Notes: a model not told the origin generated them from the sequence alone. A stretch of 16,816 bases of DNA from Opitutales bacterium (GCA_007132315.1 SLOW01000208.1:1-16816), one strand, 5' to 3'. Shown: positions 7,230 to 14,226, numbered from the stretch's first letter. Numbers and translations: made by a program.

Positions 7230-7329
7230 CGGCGAATCGGTGGTCCGGGGTCGGGGTTGGTCCAAGATCGGGATGGTTACGTCTCATTCAGGATTTCGCC
7301 CGTCCAACCGGGTGGAATCGCAGTTGCGT

Positions 7330-8880
7330 ATGAAGAATCAAATGACGGAATCGGAAAAGGGCATTGTTTATCTGGTCGGTGCCGGTCCCGGCGGGCCCGG
7401 TTTGGTCACACGGCGGGCGTACGCGCTCCTGGCCCGCGCCGATGTTGTGGTGTATGACTACCTGGTGCATCCCGATCTGATCGCTGCCTGCCGGGCGGAT
7501 TGCGAGCGGGTTTATGTCGGCAAGAAAGCCGGGCGTCACAGCATCGAACAGAACAAGATCGAGGAGATCCTGGTTGACTGGGTTCGGAGCGGCAAACGTG
7601 TTGTGCGCCTGAAGGGAGGTGATCCGTTTGTTTACGGCCGGGGCGGGGAAGAGGCTCGGCGGTTGCGCGACAAGGGCATTCCTTTCGAGATCGTTCCCGG
7701 CGTGACGGCCGCCGTGGCAGCGGCCGGATACACCGGAATTCCCCTCACCCAGCGCAACACCAGCTCAGCGGTGGTTTTCCTGACCGGTCACGAGGATCCC
7801 GAAAAGAAGACCACCGTGGTCGATTGGCGCGCCTACGGCGCGCTCGACGCCACGTTGTGTATTTACATGGGCATGGCACGCCTGCGGGAGATCGTCGATG
7901 AACTGATCGCCGGTGGGCGCGCGCCGGATACTCCGGCCGCCGCGGTGCAGTGGGCTTCACTTTCGCGGCAGCGCACCTGTCGAGCCACCCTGCGGGAACT
8001 GCCGGACGCCGTTCGGGAGGCCGGACTGGGAGCGCCCGCCGTGGTGCTTGTCGGCGAGGTGGTCGCTGTGGGTGACGGCCTGGACTGGTTTGAGCGTCGG
8101 CCGCTTTTCGGCCGTCGCGTGGTGGTTACCCGCAACCGGGAGCAAGCCGGCGAATTGCGAGACAAACTGGAGGAGGCCGGCGCCGAGGTGCTGGAAATTC
8201 CGATGGTACGGATTCGCGGCGATCACGACGAGCGGGTGTGGAAGGAAATCCTGGAAGGACTCGGCGCGTACGACTGGCTCGTATTTTCGAGCGCCAACGG
8301 GGTGCGGCATTTCTTTGAGTACTTCCTCAAGCGGCACGCCGATGTCCGCGATCTCGGATCGATGCGTATCGCGGCGGTGGGACGCGGGACCGCGCGGGCG
8401 ATCGAAGGTTACCTCCTTAAGCCGGAATTGGTTCCCGAGACCGCGACGGCCGACGGCCTGGCCGACGCCCTGATCGCCACCGGCAGCCTCGACAGTGCCA
8501 AGATCCTGGTGGTGACCGGAAACCGGGGCGGCGACAAACTCGTCACCCGCCTGGAGCAGGACGGTTTCGCCATCGTGGACCGCCTGCCGGTGTACCGCAC
8601 CGACCTGCAAACGCTGGAAGAGTTGCCCCAGGTGGAGGATTTTCGGGAGCGGGGCGCCGACTACATGGTGTTCACCAGTTCCTCCGCCGTTCAGTCCTTC
8701 GTGAGTCAGGCTGCCAAACTCAAGACCGGACCCGAAGCCGCGACCCCGCTCGCATGCAGTATCGGTCCGGTCACGACCGAGAAGCTCAAGAGCCTCGGGC
8801 TCACCGTCCACGTCGAACCGTGCGAACAAACCCTGGACGCCCTCGTCGCTTCCATCATCGAACATGCCCGCTCACCGTAG
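7330..8880 (+). CDS. cobA-hemD: Uroporphyrinogen-III C-methyltransferase / uroporphyrinogen-III synthase fusion
   Basis: This is a bifunctional protein of about 516 aa. Residues 10 to about 250 are a SAM-dependent SUMT/CobA domain: GIVYLVGAGPGGPGL, VVRLKGGDPFVYGRGGEE and EIVPGVTAAVAAAGYTGIPLTQR. It methylates uroporphyrinogen III to precorrin-2. Residues from about 258 on form a HemD domain (GRRVVVTRNREQAGELRDKLEEAGAEVLE-type start, an FSSANGV segment and a VFTSSSAV segment) that cyclises hydroxymethylbilane. The frame is open upstream to a GTG at 7240, but those 30 extra residues are not domain-like, so I chose ATG 7330; ATG 7342 is also possible. It lies just downstream of hemC. A perfect 7-bp hairpin begins two bases after the stop codon. 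Confidence 0.94.
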   Translation: MKNQMTESEKGIVYLVGAGPGGPGLVTRRAYALLARADVVVYDYLVHPDLIAACRADCERVYVGKKAGRHSIEQNKIEEILVDWVRSGKRVVRLKGGDPFVYGRGGEEARRLRDKGIPFEIVPGVTAAVAAAGYTGIPLTQRNTSSAVVFLTGHEDPEKKTTVVDWRAYGALDATLCIYMGMARLREIVDELIAGGRAPDTPAAAVQWASLSRQRTCRATLRELPDAVREAGLGAPAVVLVGEVVAVGDGLDWFERRPLFGRRVVVTRNREQAGELRDKLEEAGAEVLEIPMVRIRGDHDERVWKEILEGLGAYDWLVFSSANGVRHFFEYFLKRHADVRDLGSMRIAAVGRGTARAIEGYLLKPELVPETATADGLADALIATGSLDSAKILVVTGNRGGDKLVTRLEQDGFAIVDRLPVYRTDLQTLEELPQVEDFRERGADYMVFTSSSAVQSFVSQAAKLKTGPEAATPLACSIGPVTTEKLKSLGLTVHVEPCEQTLDALVASIIEHARSP

Positions 8881-8881
8881 G

Positions 8882-8899
8882 CCTGCCCGTGAGGGCAGG
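8882..8899 (+). terminator. GC-rich hairpin immediately after cobA-hemD
   Basis: CCTGCCC-GTGA-GGGCAGG is a perfect 7-bp stem with a GTGA (GNRA-type) loop, two bases past the TAG stop. No T-run follows, so it is more likely an mRNA 3'-end stabiliser or Rho-assisted stop than a classic intrinsic terminator. Confidence 0.45.
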
Positions 8900-9141
8900 G
8901 GGAATCCCGGGTCCACTTTTCTCAGGCCGGTTCGACGTTGATCTCACCCGGCCAAAACCGGGAAACGCTTAGTGGAAGCGCGGACGGCGGGCGAAATTCG
9001 CCGCCGATGACGACGGGACGCTTCGCCGACCGGATTCAATTCGCATTTTGGGATTGGCAAGAGGGGCGCGGGTGTTGCAGGATCGCGACCTTTGTGAGTT
9101 GTGCGCGGCGTCGAGCCGGCCGGAATTCAACGAGTGTTTTC
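8900..9141. other. Intergenic stretch with small inverted repeats
   Basis: I see no convincing gene in these 242 bases. Open frames run through them but give arginine- and glycine-rich, domain-free translations. Small inverted repeats include CCCGG/CCGGG near 8945-8960 and CGCTT/AAGCG near 8965-8980. I could not identify a promoter for the following small ORF with confidence. Confidence 0.4.
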
Positions 9142-9360
9142 ATGACGATTCGCGACATTCTTTTTATCGTTCCCTTTTTCTTTATCAGCTTTTTCGCTCT
9201 GAGGCCGACCGTTCCAAGTTACGATCCGACCTGGGTGGCCGTTTGGGCCGGGCTGACCGCGCTAAGCATGACCGCGACGGCCTGGATCGCCATGCACATG
9301 TTCAAGGTGATCGTGGCGGACGAGAAAAAACGGAAGAGCGAAGGCGCCTCGCGGCGCTGA
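9142..9360 (+). CDS. Small hypothetical membrane protein, two predicted TM helices
   Basis: This is a 72-residue protein of unknown function. Residues 6-20 (LFIVPFFFISFFALR) and about 28-51 (a Trp/Ala/Met-rich hydrophobic run ending IAMHMFKVIV) look like two membrane helices, joined by a short PTVPSYDPT loop. The C-terminal tail is charged (DEKKRKSEGASRR). The frame is open back to 8938, but the upstream 68 residues look non-coding, and ATG 9142 gives a clean N-terminal helix. It sits alone between cobA-hemD and the convergent panE gene. I do not recognise the family. The hydrophobic pattern followed by a positive tail argues for a real gene rather than a chance ORF. Confidence 0.55.
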   Translation: MTIRDILFIVPFFFISFFALRPTVPSYDPTWVAVWAGLTALSMTATAWIAMHMFKVIVADEKKRKSEGASRR

Positions 9361-9393
9361 GCGTTCGCGTTCTGATTCCGGTCGTGCGCTCGT

Positions 9394-10335
9394 TCAAGAT
9401 TCGGCTGGGCGGCTCGACCGTCCGGTTCCCAACGTGCTGAGGAGGGCGTGCAACAGTTGCAGGCGGGGTGTGGGGACGCCCGCCTTTCGTGCTTCCCGCA
9501 GCGGGTTTTCCCAGATGGCTTCGACTTCGACCGGCCGGCCTTCCTGGAAGTCGATCAGGCTGGAGGGGTGGTAACCTCCCATGCCGCGGGTGACGCAAAT
9601 CTGGGTTTCGAGGAAGCTGTCCTCGATTTCGATTCCGAGCGCCCGCGCGGTGTCGCGGACTTCGCGCATGAGTGCCTCGATTTCGCTCGTCAGGGGTTCA
9701 CTGGCCAGGAGTTTTCCCGTATCGATCCCGCCCGCGGCGATGGTGAGTCCGTTGAAGGGGATATTCCACACCAGCTTGCGCCAGCGGGCCTCGGTCAGGT
9801 TTTCAGCGGTCCGGCAATCGATCCCGGCCGCGGCGAACATCTCGGTCGCTTCCCGGACGCGGCGTCCCGCCGGAAGCGCGTATTCCCCGAGAGTCAGCGA
9901 GCCCGGCAGCAGGTTTCTTACTTCGCCGGGGCCGACCCGGTTGAGACAGATAAAGCAGAGGCCGCCCAACACCCGTTCCGCGCCGAAGTGTTCGGCCAGA
10001 TACGTTTCGTTTCCCAAACCGTTCTGAAGGGTGAGCAGGGCGGCGTCGTCCTTGAGAAGCGTTGGAATCAGTCCGGTCAGGGCGGGATTGGCGGTGGCTT
10101 TCAGGGCGATGATGACGAGGTCCACCGGGCCGATCTCGGCGGTGTCGCGGTGGGCGTGGACGGGGGCGAGCCGGACATCGTCGTCGGGCAGCAGGAGGCG
10201 AATGCCCTTTTCGGCCACGGCGTCGTAGTCCGAACGCAAGAGAAAATGGACCTGACGGCCGGCGCGGGCCAGCATGCCTCCGTAATACAATCCCACCGCC
10301 CCGCATCCGACGATCGCTATCTTATCGAACGCCAT
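9394..10335 (-). CDS. panE: 2-dehydropantoate 2-reductase (ketopantoate reductase)
   Basis: This 313-aa enzyme would reduce ketopantoate to pantoate with NADPH in pantothenate synthesis. The Rossmann motif is GCGAVG (10-15). LLTLQNGLGN and the ERVLGGLCFICL segment are typical. Lys187, Asn191 and Asn195 in KLVWNIPFN reproduce the Lys176/Asn180/Asn184 spacing of E. coli PanE. HPSSLIDFQEGRPVEVEAI holds the conserved Ser and Glu. The ApbA/PanE fold is shared by several uncharacterised reductases, so the substrate is inferred. It begins 6 bp after coaD on the same strand, an operon linking two steps of the pantothenate-to-CoA route, which favours the PanE assignment. No SD is visible. Confidence 0.88.
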   Translation of the reverse strand: MAFDKIAIVGCGAVGLYYGGMLARAGRQVHFLLRSDYDAVAEKGIRLLLPDDDVRLAPVHAHRDTAEIGPVDLVIIALKATANPALTGLIPTLLKDDAALLTLQNGLGNETYLAEHFGAERVLGGLCFICLNRVGPGEVRNLLPGSLTLGEYALPAGRRVREATEMFAAAGIDCRTAENLTEARWRKLVWNIPFNGLTIAAGGIDTGKLLASEPLTSEIEALMREVRDTARALGIEIEDSFLETQICVTRGMGGYHPSSLIDFQEGRPVEVEAIWENPLREARKAGVPTPRLQLLHALLSTLGTGRSSRPAES

Positions 10336-10341
10336 GTCGGG

Positions 10342-10815
10342 TTAACGTTTCGTGAGCAGCGCCCGGACGACGTTCGGGGGCACGAAGGGGGAGATGTCGC
10401 CCCCGAAGGCGTTCACCTGTTTGATCAGGCGGGAACTGGTGTAACTGTGCGCTTCGTGCGGCATGAGGAAGATGGTTTCCATTTTGGGGTAGAGCCGCCG
10501 GTTCATCAAGGCCATTTGGAACTCGTATTCGAAATCCGACAGAGCCCGCAGACCGCGAACGATGGCGGTCGCGCCCCGCTCGCGGGCGAATTCAATCAGC
10601 AACCCGGGGAAAGCGGTTGCCTCGACCCCGGGGCGCTCGCGGATATTTTCGGAAATCAGGGCCATCCGCTCCTCTTCCGTGAACAGCGGTTTCTTGGCTT
10701 CGTTTTTCGCGACGGCGATCAAGACGCGGTCGAAAATGCGGGTGGCCCGGTCGAGCACGTCGAGGTGCCCGTAGGTGATGGGATCGAATGTGCCCGGATA
10801 GATGGCGAGTTTCAT
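10342..10815 (-). CDS. coaD: Phosphopantetheine adenylyltransferase
   Basis: This 157-aa enzyme transfers AMP from ATP to 4'-phosphopantetheine to make dephospho-CoA, the penultimate step of CoA synthesis. YPGTFDPITYGH holds the nucleotidyltransferase T/HxGH-type signature (His17). AIVRGLRALSDFEYEFQMALMNR is the family's core helix, and SYTSSRLIKQ near residue 130 is the ATP-binding ISS-like motif. The length matches CoaD closely. It is the first gene of a coaD-panE pair, divergent from pgsA across 107 bp. There is no SD before the ATG; the leader is A-rich. Confidence 0.96.
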   Translation of the reverse strand: MKLAIYPGTFDPITYGHLDVLDRATRIFDRVLIAVAKNEAKKPLFTEEERMALISENIRERPGVEATAFPGLLIEFARERGATAIVRGLRALSDFEYEFQMALMNRRLYPKMETIFLMPHEAHSYTSSRLIKQVNAFGGDISPFVPPNVVRALLTKR

Positions 10816-10922
10816 TTTTTGTGCGAAAATCAGGAAATTCTTTGCTAGAAGTGGATTCGACCGGTCAGGCTCTCATTCGATCTTACTTTTTTGGCAATGG
10901 CAACTTTCTCTCATTGGAGGGT
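10816..10922. promoter_or_regulatory. Divergent intergenic region coaD / pgsA
   Basis: This 107-bp AT-richer gap must hold the start signals for both coaD-panE and pgsA-pgpA. TGCTAGAAG at 10843-10851 resembles an extended -10 element facing pgsA, but no good -35 lies at the right distance. I could not place a coaD promoter. Confidence 0.35.
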
Positions 10923-11537
10923 ATGAACTTACCGAACATCCTGACACTTTCGCGGGTGCCGATCCTGTTTCTTATTGTGGGTCTGATGGCGCTCGAAGCC
11001 ACCGGCGCGGCGACCGGTGCGTTGCTGCTGTTCATTGTCGCCGGGATCACCGACTGGCTGGACGGTGCGCTGGCGCGGCGGATGGGGCTGGTTTCCGATT
11101 TTGGCAAACTGATGGACGCTCTGACCGACAAAATCCTCGTGGTCGGCGCCATGGTAGCGATCGTGGTTTTTGAGCTGGTGCCCGCCGGTGCGATTTTCCT
11201 GGTGCTGCTGGTGCTCTCGCGGGAGTTCCTGATCACCGGGATGCGGATGATGGCGGCCAGTCGGGGGATCATCATTGCCGCCGAAAAGGCGGGCAAGCAG
11301 AAGACGGTGACCCAAATTGTCGCAGTCGGCCTGCTGCTGGCGGCCCCCGTGTTCGGAATCGATTTTCCGGCCTGGTTCGGCGAGGCGTCTCTCTGGGAAC
11401 ACACGGCTTCCTGGACCCGCGGCCTGGGGGTGGTGTTTTTTGTCCTGGCGACGTTGATTACGGTGACCTCCGGCCTGCGCTACTTCGTTAAGTATTGGCC
11501 GCAATTGAACGAACCGCAACCCTCGTCGCGTCCATGA
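10923..11537 (+). CDS. pgsA: CDP-diacylglycerol-glycerol-3-phosphate 3-phosphatidyltransferase
   Basis: This 204-aa integral membrane enzyme makes phosphatidylglycerolphosphate from CDP-diacylglycerol and glycerol-3-phosphate. The CDP-alcohol phosphotransferase signature fits exactly: Asp44-x2-Asp47-Gly48-x2-Ala51-Arg52-x8-Gly61-x3-Asp65-x3-Asp69. Several hydrophobic helices and the conserved LSREFLITGMRMMAASRG segment support PgsA over other family members. The ATG at 10923 gives the typical MNLPNILTLSR start. The frame is open farther upstream (in-frame TTG 10914), and the GGAGG at 10916-10920 is only two bases from the ATG, too close for ideal ribosome binding. Its stop overlaps the pgpA start (ATGA), and pgpA catalyses the next step. 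Confidence 0.94.
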   Translation: MNLPNILTLSRVPILFLIVGLMALEATGAATGALLLFIVAGITDWLDGALARRMGLVSDFGKLMDALTDKILVVGAMVAIVVFELVPAGAIFLVLLVLSREFLITGMRMMAASRGIIIAAEKAGKQKTVTQIVAVGLLLAAPVFGIDFPAWFGEASLWEHTASWTRGLGVVFFVLATLITVTSGLRYFVKYWPQLNEPQPSSRP

Positions 11538-12058
11538 AACACGCTCCCGTCTGGCTTCGGGCCGTACCGGATTCCTGGATCCTCAACCTGTCCACGCTCG
11601 GCCGCCTGGGATACCTGAGTAAAGCACCCGGAACGCTCGGCAGCCTGGCCGGACTGGTTTGGTTCACGGTGGTGTTTTACCACCTGAACCTGTTCTTTTT
11701 TATGTTCCTGGCGGTCTTGACCCTTTATCTGGCCGTTTTGATCTGCGGGGAAGGGGAGAGGCGGATGCGGAAAGTCGATCCGCCCGAAATGATCCTCGAC
11801 GAAATGGTTGCGATTCCGCTCTGTTTCTTCGGCTTGCAGGTCGGTGGACCGCAACCGGTGCTGGACGGTCCCTTTGCCTGGTTGGTGGTTCTGCTCGGTT
11901 TTGTGCTCTTCCGGTTTTTCGATATCCTCAAGCCCCTCGGTATCCGCGGCCTCCAGAAAATGCCGGGCGGGCAGGGCGTGGTGATCGATGACGTCGCCGC
12001 CGCGCTGGCAACCTGCGTCTGCCTGCACTTGATTGTCGCGCTGACGCCGTTGAGCTGA
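11534..12058 (+). CDS. pgpA: Phosphatidylglycerophosphatase A
   Basis: This 174-aa membrane enzyme removes phosphate from phosphatidylglycerolphosphate to give phosphatidylglycerol. Family segments are GYLSKAPGTLGSL (26-38), DPPEMILDEMVAIP (82-95) with its metal-binding acidic residues, RFFDILKPLGIRGLQ (127-141) and MPGGQGVVIDDVAAAL (143-158). Three or four hydrophobic helices lie between them. ATG 11534 is chosen because it overlaps the pgsA stop in an ATGA arrangement, which indicates translational coupling; the frame is open to 11495 but that extension would overlap pgsA. The pgsA-pgpA pair therefore encodes two consecutive reactions. A hairpin-rich region follows. Confidence 0.95.
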   Translation: MKHAPVWLRAVPDSWILNLSTLGRLGYLSKAPGTLGSLAGLVWFTVVFYHLNLFFFMFLAVLTLYLAVLICGEGERRMRKVDPPEMILDEMVAIPLCFFGLQVGGPQPVLDGPFAWLVVLLGFVLFRFFDILKPLGIRGLQKMPGGQGVVIDDVAAALATCVCLHLIVALTPLS

Positions 12059-12062
12059 ACGA

Positions 12063-12086
12063 AACGGTTTGCGAAGCGAAACCGTT
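12063..12086 (+). terminator. Hairpin just after pgpA
   Basis: AACGGTTT (12063-12070) and AAACCGTT (12079-12086) form a perfect 8-bp stem around an 8-base loop, five bases past the pgpA stop. Only TT belongs to the stem end and no T-run follows, so it is a candidate terminator or mRNA-stabilising stem. Confidence 0.45.
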
Positions 12087-12156
12087 GCCGGCGGGCGGAG
12101 CCGGAGGATGCGCCGGGTCCCCGCGGCCACGGCGGAGCAACTGTGTCTCACCCATG

Positions 12157-12228
12157 GCCCTCCGGGATTCCGGTGGAATCCGGCCTGGAGGGCGGCGCTC
12201 CCGCGCCGCCGGCTGACTTCGGTCAGCT
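12157..12228. repeat. Compound palindromic element between convergent pgpA and folD
   Basis: Three strong hairpins lie nearly end to end. The first pairs GCCCTCC (12157-12163) with GGAGGGC (12187-12193) and encloses GGATTCC/GGAATCC (12165-12171 with 12175-12181, loop GGT). The second is GGCGGCGC/GCGCCGCC (12191-12198 with 12203-12210, loop TCCC) and shares three bases with the first. The third is GCTGAC-TTCG-GTCAGC (12212-12227), a UUCG tetraloop closed by C-G, extendable by a G-T pair. The layout looks like a REP/MITE-like dispersed palindromic unit or a bidirectional transcript barrier. No T-runs are present. Confidence 0.6.
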
Positions 12229-12251
12229 GCCTTGACCGCGTGTGGTCGGCC

Positions 12252-13127
12252 CTAAACCTCGTGCTGACGCCGGAAAGCCTTCACCGTGTTTTTCATCAGC
12301 ATGGCGACGGTCATCGGGCCGACGCCGCCGGGTACGGGGGTGATCTTGGCGGTCTTGGGTGACACGGAGTCGAACTCGACATCGCCGGTGAGGCGGTAGC
12401 CGGACTTGCGGGAATCGTCCGGCACGCGGTTGATCCCGACATCGATCACTACGGCGCCGTCCTTGACCATGTCGCCGGTCACGAATCCGGCCTTGCCGAT
12501 GGCCGCGATGAGGACGTCGGCCCGGCGCGTGACGTCGGGCAGATTCGCCGTGCGCGAGTGACATACCGTCACCGTGGCGTTGGCCCAGTCCTTCTTCTGC
12601 ACGGCGAGCAGCGCGACGGGTTTGCCGACGATCAGACTGCGGCCGAGGACCACAACGTGCTTGCCGGCGAGCGAAACGGAAGAGCGCCGCAGCAACTCCA
12701 GGATACCGGCGGGCGTGCAGGCGACGAATCCGGCGTCGTCCTCCTGGCAGAGGAGTCCGAGGTTCACGGTGTGGAATCCATCGACGTCTTTTCCCGGCCG
12801 CACGCGGCGGAACGCGGCCAGTTCGTCGAGGTGCCCGGGTAGCGGCGACTGGATCAGAATGCCCGACACGGCCGGATCGGCGTTGAAGCCATCGATCAGG
12901 TCGAACAACGCTTCCTGGGAAACCGTTTCCGGTAGCACGTTCAGTCGGCTTTCGATTCCGAGTTCGCGGGCAACCCGGTCCTTCTTTTTCACGTACGATA
13001 CCGATGCGGGGTCTTCGCCCACCCGTATGAACGCCACACAAGGCCGGCCACCGTCCAGCCCGGCCACTTCCGTCTTTACCTCGTCCAGGATTTCCCGGGA
13101 AATCTTATTGCCGTCGATCAACTCCAT
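12252..13127 (-). CDS. folD: Bifunctional methylenetetrahydrofolate dehydrogenase / methenyltetrahydrofolate cyclohydrolase
   Basis: This 291-aa cytosolic enzyme interconverts 5,10-methylene-, methenyl- and 10-formyl-tetrahydrofolate with NADP(H). The cyclohydrolase Tyr45-x3-Lys49 pair is in SYVKKKD. GILIQSPLPGHLD contains Gln93, and PGKDVDGFH has Asp116. GRSLIVGKPVALL (162-174) is the dinucleotide-binding segment, with Leu where Asn is common. PVPGGVGPMTVAMLMKNT is the C-terminal signature. The frame is open to a TTG at 13196, but family N-termini start at MELIDGNKIS, so I chose ATG 13127. That ATG has no SD of its own and overlaps the end of a possible 20-codon leader ORF. It is the last gene of the minus-strand run. 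Confidence 0.96.
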   Translation of the reverse strand: MELIDGNKISREILDEVKTEVAGLDGGRPCVAFIRVGEDPASVSYVKKKDRVARELGIESRLNVLPETVSQEALFDLIDGFNADPAVSGILIQSPLPGHLDELAAFRRVRPGKDVDGFHTVNLGLLCQEDDAGFVACTPAGILELLRRSSVSLAGKHVVVLGRSLIVGKPVALLAVQKKDWANATVTVCHSRTANLPDVTRRADVLIAAIGKAGFVTGDMVKDGAVVIDVGINRVPDDSRKSGYRLTGDVEFDSVSPKTAKITPVPGGVGPMTVAMLMKNTVKAFRRQHEV

Positions 13128-13180
13128 AGGGCTGCATTCAATCCGGAAACGGAAGGCTTGGAAATGACGAAATCGTACAT
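13118..13180 (-). CDS. Possible 20-codon leader ORF overlapping the folD start
   Basis: On the minus strand an ATG at 13180 is preceded by a purine-rich GGGGAGAGGGG stretch, SD-like and three bases away. It opens a 20-codon frame, roughly MYDFVISKPSV then SGLNAALWS, ending in TGA at 13118-13120. The stop lies 5 to 9 bases inside folD, in another frame, so ribosomes finishing the leader could re-initiate at the SD-less folD ATG. This could equally be chance; the peptide has no run of a single amino acid that would suggest attenuation. Confidence 0.25.
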   Translation of the reverse strand: MYDFVISKPSVSGLNAALWS

Positions 13181-13252
13181 CGACCCCTCTCCCCAAACGC
13201 GGTTGACGTTCGGGCGAATGTCTTTCGGGGCGGGAATTCGCGACGGCGGCGT

Positions 13253-13786
13253 TCAGTCGTCGTCTTCGAGAATCTCCAGGTCGGATTGGGGGATTTGGGT
13301 TTGGACTCCTTGTTGGAGGATGTCCACGGCGACCACGATGCGGTCGGGGTCGGTCGGATCCTCCACCACGCCTTCGACACCGGCCAGGGGGCCGTTGCTG
13401 ATGCGCACCCGGGCGCCTTGCTCGAGTGGCGGACAGAGCTCGAGTTCCACGCCGGATTCGATGAGGCGTTTGATCGAGTCGAGCTGACGGAGGAAACGCG
13501 CCTCGTTTTCGACGCGGATCAAGCGGACCACGTAGTCGCGCTGGTAGGCTTCCATCTTCCGCTCCAGGGGCAGGTGACAGAAGACATAGCTCGGGAACAG
13601 CGGTTTGGTGAAGTACTTGATCTGGTGGCGTCGGATCCTGCGGCTGAAGTACTTGCGCGTGCTTTGGTAGAGCGGCAGGTAGAACTCGATCTCACTGGTC
13701 GCCATCAGGTTGGCGAACCGTTTCTCGCACTTCGGTTTGGTGTGACAGACGAACCAACGCCATTCTCCGTTGTGGTGGGAACCCAT
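13253..13786 (-). CDS. NusG/RfaH-family transcription elongation factor paralogue
   Basis: This 177-aa protein has a NusG N-terminal (NGN) domain over about residues 8-115: WRWFVCHTKPKCEKRFAN, then EFYLPLYQST and KPLFPSYVFCHLP. The C-terminal KOW-type domain starts near LEQGARVRISNGPLAGVEGVVEDP. NGN domains bind the RNA polymerase clamp and modulate pausing or termination. It is not in the usual secE-nusG-rplK setting, and the basic RKYFSRRIRRHQIKYF stretch resembles specialised paralogues (RfaH/UpxY/LoaP-like), so I read it as an accessory NusG rather than the housekeeping one. It starts 3 bp after aroQ and is followed by folD 125 bp on. The very acidic tail (EILEDDD) is unremarkable. Confidence 0.87.
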   Translation of the reverse strand: MGSHHNGEWRWFVCHTKPKCEKRFANLMATSEIEFYLPLYQSTRKYFSRRIRRHQIKYFTKPLFPSYVFCHLPLERKMEAYQRDYVVRLIRVENEARFLRQLDSIKRLIESGVELELCPPLEQGARVRISNGPLAGVEGVVEDPTDPDRIVVAVDILQQGVQTQIPQSDLEILEDDD

Positions 13787-13789
13787 CGG

Positions 13790-14218
13790 TCAAGTGAGCA
13801 GAAAATCCACCGCGGCTTCGTACCCGGTCAGCCCCAGGCCGCTGACGACCCCGGTGCAGGACGGCGCGGTCAGGGAATGACGCCGGAATTCCTCGCGCCG
13901 GTAGATATTCGAAATGTGCACTTCGATACACGGTAGGCCGGCGCCGGCCAGGGCGTCGCGCAGCGCCACGCTGGTGTGGGTCAACGCGCCCGGATTGATG
14001 ACGATTCCGGTGAACAACTCGTCGGCGCAGGCGGCGATACGGTCGATCAACTCGCCTTCGTGGTTGGACTGGATGAACGTCAGCTCAACCCGGCTTTGAT
14101 CCACCCGGGCGCGGAGTCTCTCCTCCAGGTCGGCGAGCGTTTCGCGGCCGTAGATTTCCGGTTCGCGTTTGCCCAGGCGGTCGAGGTTGGGGCCGTTGAT
14201 GATGGCGATCTTTTTCAT
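13790..14218 (-). CDS. aroQ: 3-dehydroquinate dehydratase, type II
   Basis: This 142-aa enzyme dehydrates 3-dehydroquinate to 3-dehydroshikimate in aromatic amino acid synthesis and normally forms dodecamers. All type II signatures are present: NGPNLDRLGKREPEIYG with the catalytic Arg and Tyr, the QSNHEGELIDRI segment, INPGALTHTSVALRDAL, EVHISN with the catalytic His, and the R-x-x-S loop in YRREEFRRHSLTA. The frame is open to 14302 inside the upstream Nif3-like gene, but ATG 14218 gives the conserved MKKIAIINGPNL start, 8 bases after that gene's stop. The NusG-like gene follows 3 bp downstream, so these genes are almost certainly co-transcribed. Confidence 0.96.
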   Translation of the reverse strand: MKKIAIINGPNLDRLGKREPEIYGRETLADLEERLRARVDQSRVELTFIQSNHEGELIDRIAACADELFTGIVINPGALTHTSVALRDALAGAGLPCIEVHISNIYRREEFRRHSLTAPSCTGVVSGLGLTGYEAAVDFLLT

Positions 14219-14226
14219 GGTGGTGG

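Noticed and set aside
7240..7329. A 30-codon N-terminal extension of the cobA-hemD fusion from a GTG
   Set aside because: The residues are not family-like and the SUMT domain begins properly just after ATG 7330.
9448..10848. A 466-codon plus-strand open frame antisense to panE and coaD
   Set aside because: Both opposing genes have complete catalytic motifs. The antisense translation is low-complexity and crosses a gene boundary without any domain.
12223..13041. A 272-codon minus-strand frame overlapping folD
   Set aside because: It is Arg/Gly/Pro-rich and domain-free in an alternate frame of folD, which carries all expected motifs.
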